In this document: piece by piece, positions 51,760-61,785 of the stretch
Layout of the letters: every line of letters begins with the position of its first letter
Numbering within the stretch: position 1 is the first letter of the stretch
Source: Klebsiella pneumoniae
GTDB lineage: Bacteria > Pseudomonadota > Gammaproteobacteria > Enterobacterales > Enterobacteriaceae
Reading direction: 5' to 3'
NCBI RefSeq assembly: GCF_000742135.1
Contig: NZ_KN046818.1
Span: 1,488,841 to 1,552,840 of the forward strand
Length of the DNA stretch: 64,000 nt
Made by a program: the position numbers and the translations under genes
Notes under the pieces: generated by a model
What the model was told of the DNA's origin: nothing
Databases searched by the model: none
Seen by the model: the letters and a program-made list of their open reading frames with translations, nothing else

Positions 51760-54198
51760 ATGAAAATTAAAGCCCCTGATGCTTTACTGGCTGCTGAGGT
51801 AAGCCGCCGTGGTCTGATGAAAACCACGGCAATAGGCGGCCTGGCGCTGGCCAGCAACGCACTAACGTTACCCTTTACCCGACTGTCGCATGCTGCCGAT
51901 ACGCCGGCGCCCGCCAGTGAGAAGGTGGTCTGGAGCGCCTGCACCGTCAACTGCGGTAGCCGTTGCCCGCTGCGCATGCACGTGGTGGATGGCGCGATTA
52001 AATACGTCGAAACCGATAATACCGGTGATGATAACTATGACGGTTTGCACCAGGTCCGCGCCTGCCTGCGTGGGCGTTCAATGCGCCGCCGAGTCTATAA
52101 TCCGGACCGTCTGAAGTACCCGATGAAGCGCGTTGGTAAACGCGGTGAGGGCAAGTTCGAGCAAATCAGCTGGGAAGAGGCGTTGGATACCATCGCCAGC
52201 AATATGCAGCGGCTGATTAAAGAGTACGGCAACGAATCCATCTATCTGAACTACGGCACCGGCACGCTCGGCGGGACGCTGACCCGCTCCTGGCCGCCGG
52301 GGAAAACGCTGATTGCCCGTCTGATGAACTGCTGCGGTGGCTATCTCAACCATTATGGCGACTATTCATCAGCGCAGATTGCTGCCGGTCTGAATTACAC
52401 CTACGGCGGCTGGGCGGACGGCAACAGCCCATCGGATATTGAAAACAGTCAGCTGGTGGTGCTGTTCGGCAATAACCCCGGCGAAACGCGGATGAGCGGC
52501 GGCGGGGTGACGTACTACCTTGAACAGGCGCGGCAGAAATCCAATGCCCGGATGATAATCATCGATCCGCGCTATACCGACACCGGCGCCGGGCGTGAAG
52601 ATGAATGGATCCCGATTCGTCCTGGGACCGATGCGGCACTGGTTTCGGGCCTCGCGTGGGTGATGATCACCGAGAATCTAGTCGATCAGCCGTTCCTCGA
52701 TAAATACTGCGTAGGATACGACGAGAAAACGCTGCCCGCCGGTGCGCCAGCCAATGGTCATTACAAAGCTTACATTCTTGGCCAGGGCACTGACGGTATC
52801 GCCAAAACGCCGGAGTGGGCCTCGACGATTACCGGTATTCCGCGCGAACGCATTGTTAAACTGGCGCGCGAAATTGCCACCGCCAAACCGGCCTATATTA
52901 GCCAGGGCTGGGGTCCGCAGCGTCACGCCAACGGTGAGATCGCCACCCGCGCCATCTCAATGCTCGCCATTCTGACGGGTAACGTCGGGATCAACGGCGG
53001 CAATAGCGGGGCGCGCGAGGGCTCGTATAGTCTGCCTTTTGAGCGTATGCCGACGCTGGAGAATCCGGTTGAGACCAGTATCTCGATGTTTATGTGGACC
53101 GATGCGATTGAGCGCGGCCCGGAAATGACCGCTCTACGCGACGGCGTACGCGGTAAAGATAAGCTCGACGTGCCGATCAAAATGATCTGGAACTATGCGG
53201 GCAACTGTCTGATTAACCAGCATTCTGAGATCAACCGGACCCACGAAATCCTGCAGGACGACAAGAAATGCGAGATGATTGTGGTCATTGACTGCCATAT
53301 GACCTCCTCGGCGAAATACGCCGATATTCTGCTGCCGGACTGTACCGCCTCCGAGCAGATGGATTTCGCGCTGGATGCCTCCTGCGGCAACATGTCCTAC
53401 GTTATCTTTGCCGATCAGGCCATCAAGCCGCGTTTCGAATGCAAAACCATCTATGAGATGACCAGCGAACTGGCAAAGCGTCTGGGCGTCGAAGAGCAGT
53501 TTACCGAAGGCCGTACCCAGGAAGGCTGGATGCGCTATCTGTATGAGCAGTCGCGCAAAGCGATTCCCGACCTGCCGGATTTCGACACCTTCCGTCAGCA
53601 GGGCATCTATAAGCAGCGCGATCCGCAAGGTCATCATGTGGCCTACAAAGCCTTCCGTGAGGATCCGCAGGCTAATCCGCTGACCACGCCTTCAGGCAAG
53701 ATCGAAATTTACTCGCAGGATCTGGCGAAAATCGCGGCCACCTGGGAGCTGCCGGAAGGGGATGTTATCGATCCGCTGCCGATCTACACCCCGGGTTTCG
53801 AAAACTACAACGATCCGCTGACAGCGAAATACCCGCTACAGCTCACTGGCTTCCACTATAAATCTCGCGTCCACTCGACCTACGGCAACGTCGATGTGCT
53901 GAAGGCCGCCTGTCGGCAGGAGATGTGGATTAACCCGATCGACGCCCGCAAGCGCGGCATTGCCAACGGCGATCGTATTCGCATCTTCAACGATCGGGGT
54001 GAAGTGCATATCGAAGCGAAGGTGACGCCGCGCATGATGCCGGGCGTCGTCGCGCTGGGGGAAGGGGCCTGGTACAACCCGGACGCCTCGCGTGTGGATC
54101 AGGCGGGCAGCATCAACGTGCTGACCACCCAGCGTCCGTCGCCGCTGGCGAAGGGAAACCCGTCGCATACCAACCTCGTTCAGGTTGAGAAGCTGTAA
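51760..54198 (+). CDS. dmsA: Anaerobic DMSO reductase, catalytic subunit A
   Basis: DmsA reduces dimethyl sulfoxide and amine N-oxides at a molybdenum bis-MGD cofactor. From the ATG at 51760 it has 812 residues (814 in K-12). A twin-arginine signal SRRGLMK (R16/R17) precedes the mature domain; the N-terminal [4Fe-4S] motif contains cysteines in ACTVNCGSRCPLRM and ACLRGRS. Molybdopterin oxidoreductase blocks include GNNPGETRMSGGG and SQGWGPQRHANGE. An in-frame start at 51724 is not supported. The operon continues with dmsB (10-base gap). Confidence 0.97.
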   Translation: MKIKAPDALLAAEVSRRGLMKTTAIGGLALASNALTLPFTRLSHAADTPAPASEKVVWSACTVNCGSRCPLRMHVVDGAIKYVETDNTGDDNYDGLHQVRACLRGRSMRRRVYNPDRLKYPMKRVGKRGEGKFEQISWEEALDTIASNMQRLIKEYGNESIYLNYGTGTLGGTLTRSWPPGKTLIARLMNCCGGYLNHYGDYSSAQIAAGLNYTYGGWADGNSPSDIENSQLVVLFGNNPGETRMSGGGVTYYLEQARQKSNARMIIIDPRYTDTGAGREDEWIPIRPGTDAALVSGLAWVMITENLVDQPFLDKYCVGYDEKTLPAGAPANGHYKAYILGQGTDGIAKTPEWASTITGIPRERIVKLAREIATAKPAYISQGWGPQRHANGEIATRAISMLAILTGNVGINGGNSGAREGSYSLPFERMPTLENPVETSISMFMWTDAIERGPEMTALRDGVRGKDKLDVPIKMIWNYAGNCLINQHSEINRTHEILQDDKKCEMIVVIDCHMTSSAKYADILLPDCTASEQMDFALDASCGNMSYVIFADQAIKPRFECKTIYEMTSELAKRLGVEEQFTEGRTQEGWMRYLYEQSRKAIPDLPDFDTFRQQGIYKQRDPQGHHVAYKAFREDPQANPLTTPSGKIEIYSQDLAKIAATWELPEGDVIDPLPIYTPGFENYNDPLTAKYPLQLTGFHYKSRVHSTYGNVDVLKAACRQEMWINPIDARKRGIANGDRIRIFNDRGEVHIEAKVTPRMMPGVVALGEGAWYNPDASRVDQAGSINVLTTQRPSPLAKGNPSHTNLVQVEKL

Positions 54199-54208
54199 GG
54201 AGTAACCG

Positions 54209-54826
54209 ATGACAACTCAGTATGGATTTTTTATTGATTCCGCCCGTTGCACCGGTTGCAAAACCTGCGAACTGGCCTGTAAGGACTACAAGAACCTGAC
54301 TCCGGAGGTCAGCTTCCGCCGCATCTATGAATATGCCGGCGGCGACTGGCAGGAGGACAACGGCGTCTGGCAGCAGAACGTGTTTGCCTATTACCTCTCC
54401 ATCGCCTGTAACCACTGTGAAGATCCGGCCTGCACCAAGGTCTGTCCGAGCGGCGCGATGCATAAGCGCGAAGACGGTTTTGTGGTGGTCAACGAAGAGG
54501 TATGCATTGGCTGCCGCTACTGCCATATGGCCTGCCCGTACGGCGCCCCGCAGTACAACGCCGACAAAGGCCATATGACCAAGTGCGATGGCTGTCACGA
54601 GCGCGTCGCCGAGGGGAAAAAGCCGATCTGCGTCGAGTCCTGCCCGCTGCGGGCGTTGGATTTCGGGCCGATTGCCGAACTGCGCGCTAAGCACGGCCAG
54701 CTGGCCGCGGTAGCGCCGCTGCCGTCGGCGCACTTTACCCGGCCGAGTATCGTTATCAAACCTAACGCCAATGCCCGGCCGTGTGGCGATACCACCGGTT
54801 ACCTGGCGAACCCGAAGGAGGTGTGA
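54209..54826 (+). CDS. dmsB: Anaerobic DMSO reductase, iron-sulfur subunit B
   Basis: DmsB relays electrons from DmsC quinol to DmsA through four [4Fe-4S] clusters. The 205-residue protein contains the four cysteine groups: CTGCKTCELAC, CNHCEDPACTKVC, CIGCRYCHMAC and CDGCHERV...CVESC. AAGGAG precedes the ATG at 54209. dmsC starts one base after its stop (54826), so expression is coupled. Confidence 0.97.
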   Translation: MTTQYGFFIDSARCTGCKTCELACKDYKNLTPEVSFRRIYEYAGGDWQEDNGVWQQNVFAYYLSIACNHCEDPACTKVCPSGAMHKREDGFVVVNEEVCIGCRYCHMACPYGAPQYNADKGHMTKCDGCHERVAEGKKPICVESCPLRALDFGPIAELRAKHGQLAAVAPLPSAHFTRPSIVIKPNANARPCGDTTGYLANPKEV

Positions 54827-54827
54827 G

Positions 54828-55691
54828 ATGGGAAACGGATGGCATGAATGGCCGCTGATGGTCTTTACGGTCTTCGGCCAGTGCGTCGTAGGCGGCTTTA
54901 TTGTTCTGGCGCTGGCGCTGATGACAGGCAAGCTTTCCCGTGAGCAGGAGCAGCGAGTGGTGGGCAGCATGTTCGGCCTGTGGGTATTGATGGGGATCGG
55001 GTTTATTGCCTCGACGATGCACCTTGGCTCGCCGCTGCGGGCCTTTAATTCGCTGAATCGCGTGGGAGCCTCGTCGCTGAGTAATGAAATCGCCAGCGGG
55101 GCGATCTTCTTCGCCGTCGGCGGAATTGGCTGGCTGCTGGCCGTGTGCAAAAAGCTGCCTGCCGGCCTGCGGAGCCTGTGGCTGGTGGTGACCATGGTGC
55201 TGGGCGTGATTTTCGTGTGGATGATGGTGCGGGTATACAACACCATCGACACGGTGCCGACCTGGTACACCGTTTGGACGCCGCTGAGCTTCTTCCTGAC
55301 GCTGTTTATCGGCGGTCCACTGCTGGGCTACCTGCTGCTGCGCCTCGCAGGCGTCGATGGTTGGGCGCTGCGCCTGCTGCCGGTGGTTAGTTTGCTGGCG
55401 CTGCTGATCAGTATTATGGTGGTCGTGATGCAGGGAAGTGAACTTGCCACCATCCGCAGCTCAGTTCAGCAGGCCTCCGCCCTGGTGCCGGATTACGGGT
55501 TGCTTATGGCCTGGCGCGTGGTGCTGCTGGCGCTGGCCCTGGCCTGCTGGTGCGTGCCGCAGATTCGCGGCCGCAAACCGGCGGTCTCGCTGCTCGGCCT
55601 GGCCTTTGTTCTGATACTGGCGGGAGAGATGATCGGCCGCGGCATATTCTATGGCCTGCATATGACCGTTGGGATGGCTGTCGCCAGTTAA
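54828..55691 (+). CDS. dmsC: Anaerobic DMSO reductase, membrane anchor subunit C
   Basis: DmsC anchors DmsAB in the membrane and oxidises menaquinol. From the ATG at 54828 (AAGGAGGTG upstream) it has 287 residues, as in K-12, with eight hydrophobic spans. The longer frame from 54771 would start inside dmsB. The conserved His in STMHLGSPLRA is thought to be near the quinol site. A very stable hairpin follows its stop. Confidence 0.96.
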   Translation: MGNGWHEWPLMVFTVFGQCVVGGFIVLALALMTGKLSREQEQRVVGSMFGLWVLMGIGFIASTMHLGSPLRAFNSLNRVGASSLSNEIASGAIFFAVGGIGWLLAVCKKLPAGLRSLWLVVTMVLGVIFVWMMVRVYNTIDTVPTWYTVWTPLSFFLTLFIGGPLLGYLLLRLAGVDGWALRLLPVVSLLALLISIMVVVMQGSELATIRSSVQQASALVPDYGLLMAWRVVLLALALACWCVPQIRGRKPAVSLLGLAFVLILAGEMIGRGIFYGLHMTVGMAVAS

Positions 55692-55698
55692 CCACCTC

Positions 55699-55730
55699 CA
55701 TCATGCCGGTGCCTAACCACCGGCATGATG
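55699..55730 (+). terminator. Long hairpin after dmsABC
   Basis: CATCATGCCGGTG (55699-55711) pairs perfectly over 13 bases with CACCGGCATGATG (55718-55730). There is no T-run (AAAACG follows), so it may act by RNA stabilisation or as a weak terminator. Confidence 0.6.
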
Positions 55731-55900
55731 AAAACGTGCTGTCGATAGATGAAATTTTTCAACTGAAATTAACTTCGGCATTTATTAATAAACCAGCAAA
55801 AACAATAGCGTATTATCTGTTGTCTCACCTTTTTCCATCCTCTGGATAAAAAACTTCTATCGTAGCCGACAAAACCGCGTCACGCCTGATTTCAGGTGGA

Positions 55901-55928
55901 TTGACAATGTTTTTAGCAGTGGCATGAT
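55901..55928 (+). promoter_or_regulatory. Candidate ycaD promoter
   Basis: TTGACA (55901-55906) is a consensus -35 box; CATGAT (55923-55928) is a partial -10 with a 16-base spacer. The ycaD ATG is at 55966. The rest of the gap between dmsC and ycaD (55731-55965) is AT-rich and holds no gene. Confidence 0.45.
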
Positions 55929-55965
55929 GCGCTCGCGATCTGAACATTCCTCACGGTTTTTACCC

Positions 55966-57114
55966 ATGACCATCTACACCCGGCCAGTGCAAATGCTGCT
56001 CTGTGGCCTGCTTTTATTGACCCTGGCGATAGCGGTGCTGAATACGCTCGTCCCGCTCTGGCTCGCCCATGAAAACATGCCAACCTGGCAGGTCGGCATG
56101 GTGGGGTCATCCTATTTTACCGGCAACCTGGCCGGTACGTTGCTGGCCGGCTGGGTGATCAAGCGCCTGGGGTTTAACCGTAGCTATTATCTCGCATCGT
56201 TAATTTTCGCCGTCGGCTGCGTAGGGCTGGGGATCACCGTTGGCTTCTGGACATGGCTGAGCTGGCGTTTTCTCGCCGGCGTAGGTTGCGCGATGATCTG
56301 GGTGGTGGTGGAAAGCGCGCTGGTTTGCAGCGGCACTTCCCGCAGTCGCGGTCGTCTGCTGGCGGCGTACATGATGGTCTATTACGTCGGTACCGTACTG
56401 GGCCAGCTGATGGTCAGTAAATTACCCACCGATTTAATGAGCGTCCTGCCGTGGGTGACCGGCCTGGCGCTGGCGGCGATCCTGCCGTTGCTGTTTACCC
56501 GCATTATGGGGCAGGCAGAAGAACCGCATGAAACGGTACGTATCTGGCCGATGCTGAAGCTACGCCAGGCGCGCCACGGGGTCAATGGCTGTATTATTTC
56601 GGGGATTGTCCTCGGCTCGCTGTATGGCCTGATGCCGCTGTGGCTGAACCATCAGGGCGTCAGCGACTCCGGCATCGGCTTCTGGATGGCGGTGATGGTG
56701 AGTGCGGGGATCCTCGGCCAGTGGCCGGTAGGGCGCCTGGCAGACCGCTACGGTCGCCTGCTGGTGCTGCGGGTACAGGTCTTTGTGGTCATTCTGGGAT
56801 GTCTGGCGATGCTTAGTCAGGCGGCAATGGCCCCGGCGCTGTTTGTGCTTGGGGCATCTGGTTTCACGCTGTATCCGGTGGCGATGGCCTGGGCCTGTGA
56901 AAAAGTGGAGCACCATCAGCTGGTGGCGATGAATCAGGCGCTGCTGATGAGCTATACCATCGGCAGCCTGCTGGGCCCGACCCTGACGGCGATGCTGATG
57001 CAGAACTTCTCAGACAACCTGCTGTTTATCATGATCGCCAGCGTGTCGTTTATCTATCTGCTGACCCTGCTGCGCAAAGCCGGGCATCATCCGACGCCGG
57101 TGGCGCACGCCTGA
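55966..57114 (+). CDS. ycaD: MFS-type transporter YcaD
   Basis: YcaD is a 382-residue major facilitator protein with about 12 spans, matching K-12; substrate unknown. The ATG at 55966 gives [12 protein letters not shown], in line with K-12 MSTYTRPV; a start at 55924 would add 14 unconserved residues. The ribosome site is weak (CACGG). Conserved loop motif [14 protein letters not shown] occurs in the second half. In K-12, ycaC precedes it and ycaM, ycaN and ycaK lie between it and pflA; none is present here. Confidence 0.93.
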   Translation: MTIYTRPVQMLLCGLLLLTLAIAVLNTLVPLWLAHENMPTWQVGMVGSSYFTGNLAGTLLAGWVIKRLGFNRSYYLASLIFAVGCVGLGITVGFWTWLSWRFLAGVGCAMIWVVVESALVCSGTSRSRGRLLAAYMMVYYVGTVLGQLMVSKLPTDLMSVLPWVTGLALAAILPLLFTRIMGQAEEPHETVRIWPMLKLRQARHGVNGCIISGIVLGSLYGLMPLWLNHQGVSDSGIGFWMAVMVSAGILGQWPVGRLADRYGRLLVLRVQVFVVILGCLAMLSQAAMAPALFVLGASGFTLYPVAMAWACEKVEHHQLVAMNQALLMSYTIGSLLGPTLTAMLMQNFSDNLLFIMIASVSFIYLLTLLRKAGHHPTPVAHA

Positions 57115-57121
57115 CCCTGCA

Positions 57122-57143
57122 ACGCGCAGCGCATGCTGCGCGT
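57122..57143 (+). terminator. Hairpin after ycaD
   Basis: ACGCGCAGC (57122-57130) pairs perfectly with GCTGCGCGT (57135-57143), four-base loop. No T-run follows. It lies eight bases after the ycaD stop. Confidence 0.4.
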
Positions 57144-57276
57144 CATCTGCTGCAATCGCATAGGCTTACTGCCGCAGAGAGGACAAGTCGTTTTTCATGA
57201 GAATGAAACGGCGGGGCGGACACAGCTTCCCACGCCGTTGCAGGCCGGCATAAGCGCATCACCGGCCCGGGCGGGA

Positions 57277-58017
57277 TTAGTACATTACTTTGTGACCATA
57301 CTGCTCAAGGATGCCTTTTACCCGCTCCATGGTCTCTTTCTTCGGCGGATGGACGCCGTCCAGCTTGTACTCTTCGCCCATCGCTACCCATTTGTGTTTA
57401 CCCAGCTCATGGTAGGGCAGCAGCTCGATTTTTTCGACATTGCCCATATCGCGGGTAAATTCGCCCAGGCGGTGCGCGGAATCATCATCGTCTGACCAGC
57501 CGGGAACCACCACGTAGCGGATCCAGACATTGATATTCTTCTTCGCCAGATACTGGGCGAATTCCAGCGTACGATGGTTAGAGACGCCGACCAGGTTCTG
57601 GTGAATCTCATCGTTCATCTGCTTGAGATCCAGCATCACCAGGTCTGTTACCTCCAGCAGCTCGTCGATAACCGGATCGTAGCGACGTACGAAGCCGTTG
57701 GTATCCAGGCAGGTGTGGATGCCTTCTTTCTTACACGCGCGGAACCAGTCGCGAACAAACTCCGCCTGCAGGATCGCCTCACCGCCCGAGGCGGTGACGC
57801 CGCCGCCGGAAGCATTCATAAAGTGACGATAGGTCACCACCTCTTTCATTAATTCTTCAACGGTGATTTCTTTGCCGCCGTGGGTATCCCAGGTGTCACG
57901 GTTATGGCAGTACAGGCAGCGCATCAGGCAGCCCTGGAAAAAGGTAATAAAGCGGATGCCCGGGCCATCAACGGTACCACAGGATTCAAAGGAGTGAATG
58001 CGACCAATAACTGACAT
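57277..58017 (-). CDS. pflA: Pyruvate formate-lyase 1-activating enzyme
   Basis: PflA is a radical-SAM enzyme that installs the glycyl radical on PflB using S-adenosylmethionine and flavodoxin. The 246-residue protein matches K-12, with the cluster motif C30-x3-C34-x2-C37 ([12 protein letters not shown]) and the SAM-binding GGE motif (TASGGEAIL). It lies downstream of pflB with an intervening terminator, which explains why the activator is made in smaller amounts than the lyase. Confidence 0.97.
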   Translation of the reverse strand: MSVIGRIHSFESCGTVDGPGIRFITFFQGCLMRCLYCHNRDTWDTHGGKEITVEELMKEVVTYRHFMNASGGGVTASGGEAILQAEFVRDWFRACKKEGIHTCLDTNGFVRRYDPVIDELLEVTDLVMLDLKQMNDEIHQNLVGVSNHRTLEFAQYLAKKNINVWIRYVVVPGWSDDDDSAHRLGEFTRDMGNVEKIELLPYHELGKHKWVAMGEEYKLDGVHPPKKETMERVKGILEQYGHKVMY

Positions 58018-58151
58018 TGCGGTGTTTTCTCCAGATGTGGCCCATCCGGGGCCGTGTTGGTGCGCAGCTCAGCGGCTGCGTCGAGTCTGTTTTGACAGGT
58101 ACCCAAAGTATAGATAACTGGCAAAGCAGGCTGGGGCGGGGAATGCTTGTT

Positions 58152-58179
58152 AAAAAGGCCCCACTGATGTGGGGCCTTT
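58152..58179 (-). terminator. Terminator between pflB and pflA
   Basis: AAAGGCCCCAC (58154-58164) pairs perfectly over 11 bases with GTGGGGCCTTT (58169-58179), four-base loop. On the minus strand TTTTTAAC follows. It ends focA-pflB transcripts 30 bases after the pflB stop. Confidence 0.85.
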
Positions 58180-58208
58180 ATTGTACGCCTTTTCAGTCAG
58201 ACAGGGAA

Positions 58209-60491
58209 TTACATGGTCTGAGTGAAGGTACGGGTAATAACATCCTGCTGCTGTTCTTTGGTCAGGGAGTTAAAACGTACGGCGTAGCCAGATACGCGGA
58301 TGGTCAGCTGCGGATATTTTTCCGGGTTTTCCATCGCGTCGAGCAGCATTTCGCGGTTCATGACGTTCACGTTCAGGTGCTGACCACCTTCGATGGACGC
58401 TTCGTGATGGAAGTAACCATCCATCAGACCTGCCAGGTTGGTCTTACGAACTTCGTCGTCTTTACCCAGCGCGTTCGGCACGATAGAGAAGGTATAAGAG
58501 ATACCATCTTTCGCGTAAGCAAACGGCAGTTTAGCGACGGAGGTCAGAGAGGCTACTGCACCTTTCTGGTCACGGCCGTGCATCGGGTTAGCACCTGGAC
58601 CGAACGGCGCGCCAGCGCGACGACCGTCTGGGGTATTACCGGTTTTCTTACCGTACACCACGTTAGAGGTGATGGTCAGAACAGACTGAGTCGGGATAGC
58701 GTTGCGGTAGGTGTGCAGTTTCTGAATTTTCTTCATGAAACGTTCAACCAGGTCAACGGCCATGTCATCGACGCGAGGGTCGTTGTTACCAAACTGCGGG
58801 TATTCGCCTTCGATTTCGAAGTCAACAGCCAGACCGTCTTCGTCACGAATCGGTTTAACTTTCGCATATTTGATAGCAGACAGGGAGTCAGCAGCAACGG
58901 ACAGACCAGCGATACCACACGCCATGGTGCGGATAACGTCACGGTCGTGCAGCGCCATCAGAGAGGCTTCGTAGCTGTACTTGTCGTGCATGTAGTGGAT
59001 GATGTTCAGCGCGGTGACGTACTGTTTAGCCAGCCAGTCCATGAAGTGATCCATGCGATCCATTACTTCGTCGAAGTTCAGGACGTCGCCTTTGATCGGT
59101 TCAGATTTCGGACCAACCTGCATTTTCAGTTTTTCATCCACGCCGCCGTTGATAGCGTACAGCATGGTTTTCGCGAGGTTAGCGCGAGCGCCGAAGAACT
59201 GCATTTGCTTACCAACAACCATCGGGCTTACGCAGCATGCGATAGCGTAGTCGTCGTTGTTGAAGTCCGGACGCATCAGGTCATCGTTCTCATACTGCAG
59301 AGAAGAGGTATCGATGGACACTTTAGCGGCGAATTTCTTGAAGCTCAGCGGCAGTTTTTCAGACCACAGGATAGTAATGTTCGGCTCCGGAGACGGCCCC
59401 ATGGTGTACAGGGTGTTCAGGAAGCGGAAGCTGTTTTTGGTCACCAGAGTACGGCCGTCAACGCCCATACCGCCGATGGATTCCGTTGCCCAAATCGGGT
59501 CGCCGGAGAACAGTTCATCATATTCCGGGGTACGCAGGAAGCGAACCATACGCAGTTTCATGACCAGGTGGTCAACCATTTCCTGCGCGTCTTGCTCGGT
59601 GATTTTACCCGCCTGCAGGTCACGCTCGATGTAGATATCCAGGAAGCTGGAGGTACGACCGAAGGACATTGCCGCGCCGTTCTGAGATTTCACGGCAGCC
59701 AGGTAACCGAAGTAGGTCCACTGAATCGCTTCCTGAGCGGTGGTCGCCGGACCAGAGATGTCATAGCCATATTTAGCGGCCATCTCTTTGATCTGGCCCA
59801 GTGCGCGGTGTTGTTCAGCGATTTCTTCACGCAGACGGATGGTCGCTTCCAGGTCTTCGCCGCTTTCCAGTTTCGCTTGCAGAGAGTTGAACTGGGCGAA
59901 TTTGTCTTTCATCAGGAAGTCGATACCGTACAGCGCAACGCGACGGTAGTCACCGATGATACGACCACGACCGTAAGCATCCGGCAGACCCGTCAGCACG
60001 CCGGATTTACGGCAGCGCAGGATGTCCGGGGTATAGACGTCGAAAACGCCCTGGTTGTGAGTTTTACGGTACTCTGTGAAGATTTTTTTCAGCATCGGGT
60101 CCAGCTCGCGATTATACGCTTTGCAGGAACCTTCAACCATTTTGATACCACCGAACGGGATGATCGCACGTTTCAGCGGCGCTTCGGTCTGCAGACCAAC
60201 GATTTTTTCCAGACCTTTCTCGATATAGCCCGCGTCGTGAGAGGTGATGGTGGAAGCCAGGGCAGTGTCAAAATCAACAGGCGCGTGAGTGCGGTTTTCC
60301 TGTTTTACACCTTCCATTACGGTGTCCCACAGCTTGGTGGTCGCTTCAGTCGCGCCAGCCAGGAAGGATTCGTCGCCTTCATATGGGGTGTAGTTTTTCT
60401 GAATAAAGTCACGGACGTTGACTTCATTCTGCCAGTCACCTTTCGCAAAACCTTCCCAGGCTGTGGCTAACTTTTCATTAAGCTCGGACAT
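58209..60491 (-). CDS. pflB: Formate acetyltransferase 1 (pyruvate formate-lyase)
   Basis: PflB converts pyruvate and CoA to acetyl-CoA and formate in anaerobic cells by a glycyl-radical mechanism. The 760-residue protein matches K-12. The adjacent active-site cysteines lie in AIACCVSPM (C419/C420 with the initial Met) and the radical glycine in RVSGYAVRF (G735). Codon use is strongly biased to frequent codons, as in highly expressed genes, which also creates an 800-codon antisense open frame. It is co-transcribed with focA (51-base gap). Confidence 0.98.
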   Translation of the reverse strand: MSELNEKLATAWEGFAKGDWQNEVNVRDFIQKNYTPYEGDESFLAGATEATTKLWDTVMEGVKQENRTHAPVDFDTALASTITSHDAGYIEKGLEKIVGLQTEAPLKRAIIPFGGIKMVEGSCKAYNRELDPMLKKIFTEYRKTHNQGVFDVYTPDILRCRKSGVLTGLPDAYGRGRIIGDYRRVALYGIDFLMKDKFAQFNSLQAKLESGEDLEATIRLREEIAEQHRALGQIKEMAAKYGYDISGPATTAQEAIQWTYFGYLAAVKSQNGAAMSFGRTSSFLDIYIERDLQAGKITEQDAQEMVDHLVMKLRMVRFLRTPEYDELFSGDPIWATESIGGMGVDGRTLVTKNSFRFLNTLYTMGPSPEPNITILWSEKLPLSFKKFAAKVSIDTSSLQYENDDLMRPDFNNDDYAIACCVSPMVVGKQMQFFGARANLAKTMLYAINGGVDEKLKMQVGPKSEPIKGDVLNFDEVMDRMDHFMDWLAKQYVTALNIIHYMHDKYSYEASLMALHDRDVIRTMACGIAGLSVAADSLSAIKYAKVKPIRDEDGLAVDFEIEGEYPQFGNNDPRVDDMAVDLVERFMKKIQKLHTYRNAIPTQSVLTITSNVVYGKKTGNTPDGRRAGAPFGPGANPMHGRDQKGAVASLTSVAKLPFAYAKDGISYTFSIVPNALGKDDEVRKTNLAGLMDGYFHHEASIEGGQHLNVNVMNREMLLDAMENPEKYPQLTIRVSGYAVRFNSLTKEQQQDVITRTFTQTM

Positions 60492-60542
60492 GTAACACCT
60501 ACCTTCTTAAGTGGATTTTTTATTTACTGCCTGAAACAACCC

Positions 60543-61400
60543 TTAGTGATGGTCGTTGCCACGCAGGTAAATGACCCAGTATGTCAACCCGACCAGCAGA
60601 CCCCCGCCGATAATGTTCCCGATAGTTACCGGAATCAGGTTATCAGTGATGAAGTTCATAACGGTCAAGTGAGAGAAACTTTCCGGAGTCGAACCGATGG
60701 CGGTCCAGAATTCCGGGCTTGCAAAGTTGCGGATTACGATACCCATCGGGATCATAAACATGTTGGCGATGCTGTGCTCAAAGCCGCTGGCAACGAACAT
60801 CGCTACCGGCAGGACCATGATCATCGCTTTATCCATCAGGCTACGACCGGAATAGCTCATCCATACGGCGAGACAAACCATCAGGTTAGCGAGGATACCC
60901 AGGCTCACGGCCTCCACAAAAGTATGGTGCATTTTGTGGTCGGCGGTCTGCAGAACGTTTAGCCCCCAGCCGCCGTTGGCAGTCATATATTCGCCTGATA
61001 ACCACATCAGCAGCACAAACAGCAGCGCGCCCACCAGGTTACCAAAATAGACGTTGAGCCAGTTTTTTGCCAGTTGCCCCCAGGTAATTCGACCGCTGGC
61101 TTTGGCCACCACGATCAGTACCGTAGAGGTAAAGAGGTCAGCGCCGCAGATAACGCACAGAATCAGACCCAGAGAAAAACAGATCCCACCGATAAGTTTG
61201 GCAATCCCATAAGGCATCGCGGCAGTGCCGGTGGTCGCGGTGATATAGAATACGAAAGCGATGGAGATGAAAACGCCAGCGGTGATCGCCAGATAAAACG
61301 TCTTCATCGGATGCTTCGTTGCTTTATAGACACCTGCTTCTTCGGCGACTTTCGCCATCGCGGCAGGGAGCAAAAGATCAAAAGGGTTGTCAGCTTTCAC
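60543..61400 (-). CDS. focA: Formate channel FocA
   Basis: FocA is a pentameric inner-membrane formate channel. The 285-residue protein matches K-12, with six spans and the FNT-family features around YMTANGGWG and GFEHSIANMF, which holds the conserved pore His. It exports formate made by PflB and re-imports it at low pH. It leads the focA-pflB operon; an FNR-like site lies about 68 bases upstream. Confidence 0.97.
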   Translation of the reverse strand: MKADNPFDLLLPAAMAKVAEEAGVYKATKHPMKTFYLAITAGVFISIAFVFYITATTGTAAMPYGIAKLIGGICFSLGLILCVICGADLFTSTVLIVVAKASGRITWGQLAKNWLNVYFGNLVGALLFVLLMWLSGEYMTANGGWGLNVLQTADHKMHHTFVEAVSLGILANLMVCLAVWMSYSGRSLMDKAMIMVLPVAMFVASGFEHSIANMFMIPMGIVIRNFASPEFWTAIGSTPESFSHLTVMNFITDNLIPVTIGNIIGGGLLVGLTYWVIYLRGNDHH

Positions 61401-61732
61401 ACTAACTCTCTCTTTATATAAGTTGGCGGTGAGATACTAACAAAGCATTATAGAATGGAAATTGATATAGATCATATCTCACCGGAACTATATGCCTTTT
61501 TAGTGTGTGGTTTTTATTGAAATTACCTCTAACTGCATGAAATATATATAGAAAATAATTTTTAAATTTTATAGATAATGTTGAATTATTTCTTTTTTAC
61601 CCCCATTTTTGAGTTAATTAAAATGGAGTATTTTTATTAAATTTAACAATTGATAAATGATGAAATGGCGTTATTTAACATTAATTAACTTTACAACTAC
61701 AAATTATAGGAGGCGCTTTCTCAGGGTTAAAT
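61401..61732 (-). promoter_or_regulatory. AT-rich regulatory region upstream of focA-pflB
   Basis: The 332 bases between focA and the ycaO terminator are markedly AT-rich and noncoding. TTGATATAGATCAT (61462-61475) matches FNR TTGAT-N4-ATCAA with one mismatch. In E. coli this region carries several promoters and FNR, ArcA and IHF sites; apart from the FNR box I could not assign individual elements. Confidence 0.6.
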
Positions 61733-61756
61733 AACGGAGCCGCTGAGGGCTCCGTT
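61733..61756 (-). terminator. Terminator of ycaO
   Basis: AACGGAGCC (61733-61741) pairs perfectly with GGCTCCGTT (61748-61756), six-base loop. The minus-strand tail ATTTAACC is only moderately T-rich. It lies about 30 bases after the ycaO stop. Confidence 0.65.
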
Positions 61757-61785
61757 GTAAGCATGAACGATGGCGCAAGCTGGGC

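Noticed and set aside
58017-60470. 817-codon open frame opposite pflB
   Set aside because: It is the antisense shadow of a highly expressed gene with strong codon bias. It has no family resemblance and no ribosome site, while pflB on the other strand has intact catalytic residues.
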